DNA of 64,000 nucleotides from Flavobacterium sp. 1355 (GTDB lineage Bacteria; Bacteroidota; Bacteroidia; Flavobacteriales; Flavobacteriaceae): contig NZ_JAFICC010000006.1 in NCBI RefSeq assembly GCF_017833415.1, forward strand, positions 186,001 to 250,000, written 5' to 3'. The notes under the pieces were generated by a model that did no database searches, was not told the DNA's origin, and saw only the letters and a list, made by a program, of their open reading frames with translations. The position numbers were made by a program, and so were the translations under genes. Numbering within the stretch: the stretch's first letter is position 1; each line of letters begins with the position of its first letter. Below, piece after piece: positions 62,462 through 64,000 of the stretch.

Positions 62462-63607
62462 ATGATTACAACAGCAAAAAGATTAGATACAGTTGAAGAA
62501 TACTACTTCTCCTCAAAATTGAGAGAAGTACGTCAGCTGCAGTCTGAGGGGAAATCTATCATCAATATGGGAATCGGAAGCCCTGATTTGAGTCCGTCGA
62601 AAGCAGTAATTGAAGCGGTTACCGCGGCAATTCAGGATGAAAACGGGCATGGTTATCAGAGTTATCAGGGATTGCCGGAATTGAGAAAGGGAATGGCAGA
62701 TTTTTATCAGAATCAATTTGGTGTTGCATTAAATCCGAATAATGAGATTTTGCCTTTGATGGGTTCGAAAGAAGGAATTATGCATATTTCGTTGGCTTTT
62801 TTAAATGAAGGCGATCACGTTTTAATTCCAAATCCGGGGTATCCAACTTATACGTCGGTAACCAATTTGGTAGGAGCTGTTCCGGCTTATTATGATCTGA
62901 AAGAAGCAAATGCATGGGAACCGGATTTTGCAGCTTTGGAAAAACTGGATCTTTCGAAAGTAAAAATAATGTGGCTGGGTTATCCGCACATGCCAACAGG
63001 AGCGAGAGGAAGTTTAGCGTTATTTGAAAAATTGGTTGCTTTTGCTAAAAAACACAACATATTATTGGTAAACGATAATCCGTATAGTTTTGTTTTGAAT
63101 GATAATCCGATGAGTTTGTTGCAGATTGAGGGAGCTAAAGAAGTGGCTCTGGAATTGAATTCATTAAGCAAAACCTTCAACATGGCAGGCTGGAGAGTTG
63201 GAATGGTTTTAGGAAATCCGGAAATTATCGATGCAGTCCTGAAAGTAAAAAGCAACATGGACAGCGGAATGTATTACGGAATTCAAAAAGGTGCAGTTGC
63301 AGCCTTGAATTGTGATAAATCATGGTTCGAAGATCAGAACAAAATTTACAGACGCCGTCGTGAATTGACCGAAAAGCTTGCAGAAAAATTAGGCTGCGAA
63401 GTTTATAAGGATGGAGTTGGACTTTTTGTTTGGGCAAAATTGCCGGAAGGAATCGAATCAGCAGAAAAGTTCATTGACGAAATATTATACGAGAAACATA
63501 TTTTTATCACACCGGGAACAATCTTCGGAAGTAATGGCGAAGGATATATCAGATTCTCGTTGTGTGTGAAAGAAGAAAAAGTACAAGAGGCGATCGACAG
63601 ATTTTAG
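62462..63607 (+). CDS. Class I/II PLP aminotransferase, aromatic or broad aspartate type
   Basis: 381 residues. The PLP lysine is in ELNSLSKTFNMAGWRVGM (S-L-S-K-T). Other fold motifs are GIGSPDLSP near the N-terminus, YPHMPTGA in place of the usual NPxNPTG, and VNDNPYSFVL for the PLP pocket. Sitting between pheA and tyrA, it very probably transaminates phenylpyruvate and 4-hydroxyphenylpyruvate to Phe and Tyr. It follows pheA by 80 bp. Confidence 0.88.
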   Translation: MITTAKRLDTVEEYYFSSKLREVRQLQSEGKSIINMGIGSPDLSPSKAVIEAVTAAIQDENGHGYQSYQGLPELRKGMADFYQNQFGVALNPNNEILPLMGSKEGIMHISLAFLNEGDHVLIPNPGYPTYTSVTNLVGAVPAYYDLKEANAWEPDFAALEKLDLSKVKIMWLGYPHMPTGARGSLALFEKLVAFAKKHNILLVNDNPYSFVLNDNPMSLLQIEGAKEVALELNSLSKTFNMAGWRVGMVLGNPEIIDAVLKVKSNMDSGMYYGIQKGAVAALNCDKSWFEDQNKIYRRRRELTEKLAEKLGCEVYKDGVGLFVWAKLPEGIESAEKFIDEILYEKHIFITPGTIFGSNGEGYIRFSLCVKEEKVQEAIDRF

Positions 63608-63610
63608 ATT

Positions 63611-63695
63611 TCCTGCAAGGTTTTCAAAACCTTGTAGGTATGAGTTTGAAGGTCTTAATATAAAACACCTACAAGGTTTTGAAAACCTTGCAGGA
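63611..63695. repeat. 29-bp inverted repeat with palindromic arms
   Basis: Arms 63611-63639 and 63667-63695 are perfect complements. Each arm also contains its own near palindrome CAAGGTTTTCAAAACCTTG, so alternative hairpins are possible. It lies between the aminotransferase gene and tyrA. Dispersed element by appearance. Confidence 0.7.
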
Positions 63696-63726
63696 GATGT
63701 AAAGCTCTTATGAAAACGAGAGGCTC

Positions 63727-63800
63727 TAGCCCTGATAGAAGCGGCATCCTTTTATGGTGGGGTCACCATAAAAGATACAGCGGATAGCAGGTATCAGCTT
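63727..63800. repeat. Structured intergenic element just before tyrA
   Basis: TAGCCCTGATAGAAGCGGCA, then a perfect 11-bp hairpin CTTTTATGGTG / CACCATAAAAG (63749-63759 / 63764-63774), then GATACAGCGGATAGCAGG. GATAGAAGCGG and GATACAGCGG form a near repeat flanking the hairpin. I have the impression this sequence type recurs in flavobacterial genomes upstream of genes; its role is unknown. Confidence 0.5.
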
Positions 63801-63815
63801 CAAATAAAAATAAAT

Positions 63816-64000
63816 ATGAAAGTATACGTAATAGGAATAGGGTTAATAGGCGGTTCGATGGTGCTGGACATCAAAGAGAAACATCCTGATTCGACTATTT
63901 TTGGAATAGATAATAATGAAAAACATTTGCAGGAAGCAATTGACTTGGGTGTTATCGATCAGGCAGGGAACTTTGAGGATTTGGCTGAAGCCGATTTTGT
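63816..64000 (+). CDS. tyrA: Prephenate dehydrogenase, N-terminal part (cut by window end)
   Basis: 61 codons before the window ends. The start MKVYVIGIGLIGGSMVLDIK contains the NAD-binding G-x-G-L-I-G-G-S motif that is nearly diagnostic for TyrA-type prephenate dehydrogenases. FGIDNNEKHLQEAIDLGVID continues the Rossmann fold. It oxidises prephenate to 4-hydroxyphenylpyruvate. The position after pheA and the aminotransferase supports an aromatic operon. A dispersed element sits directly before the ATG. The C-terminal dehydrogenase part is outside the window. Confidence 0.9.
   Translation, partial: MKVYVIGIGLIGGSMVLDIKEKHPDSTIFGIDNNEKHLQEAIDLGVIDQAGNFEDLAEADF

Overview
The window is chromosomal DNA from a Bacteroidota bacterium, most likely Flavobacterium or a close relative. 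The DNA is AT-rich. Promoters fit the Bacteroidota pattern TTTG / TAnnTTTG, and genes mostly lack Shine-Dalgarno sequences. Several families are typical of the phylum: a type IX secretion sorting domain, CarboxypepD_reg TonB receptors, DUF5686, DUF3098, DUF4271, DUF4296 and DUF3109. Intergenic gaps are full of short inverted repeats of the kind dispersed through flavobacterial genomes. No tRNA, rRNA, CRISPR array, insertion sequence or prophage was seen. Most of the window is core genome.

Layout. 1-5 kb: partial MMPL/RND exporter, SMR transporter, LytS/LytTR two-component pair, CPA2 cation/proton antiporter. 5-13 kb: DUF5686 outer-membrane protein, frr-pyrH, a thioredoxin-fold protein, a small aromatic-rich ORF with its own terminator, then truB-uppP-DUF3098-ftsX. 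13-19 kb: ModE-like regulator, leuS, and an operon of alpha/beta hydrolase, ECF sigma factor and membrane protein. 19-28 kb: Zn-peptidase, Lrp regulator, hemD-DUF4271, dolichol-phosphate-mannose-synthase-like glycosyltransferase, dihydroorotase, DUF4296 lipoprotein, epimerase, tyrS, LuxE-like protein. 28-37 kb: a T9SS mini-protein and a probable phosphate-starvation locus (surface lipoprotein, TonB receptor, PhoB/PhoR-like pair, OprO/P-type porin). 37-47 kb: glycosyltransferase, Lys/Ala repeat protein, large beta-barrel, two tandem membrane AraC regulators and a TonB-receptor-like protein. 47-57 kb: lysC, GNAT, fbp, TerB, HupE, dCMP deaminase, S41 protease and small envelope proteins. 57-64 kb: nrdB-nrdA, then the aromatic operon pheA-aminotransferase-tyrA (tyrA cut by the window end).

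Two regulatory systems stand out. First, three promoters in the 28-37 kb locus (lipoprotein, TonB receptor, porin) carry TAACA-like direct repeats at exact 11-bp spacing. The phase of each array puts a repeat 9 bp upstream of the -7 box; at the lipoprotein promoter the repeat at that position is degenerate. The geometry resembles a PhoB/PhoP operator and ties a poorly characterised TonB receptor plus a beta-helix-like surface lipoprotein to the two-component system encoded between them. Second, pheA is preceded by a complete transcription-attenuation leader: a promoter with 19-bp spacing, a 27-residue peptide with seven Phe and two Tyr, mutually exclusive antiterminator and terminator hairpins, and a T-run ending just before the pheA start codon.

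Other points of interest are a dispersed-repeat sequence translated in frame inside leuS, an alpha/beta-hydrolase gene whose signal-peptide start seems replaced by a dispersed repeat, and an orphan aromatic-rich micro-ORF at 10.3 kb. All family assignments come from reading the sequences by eye; no database search was run.
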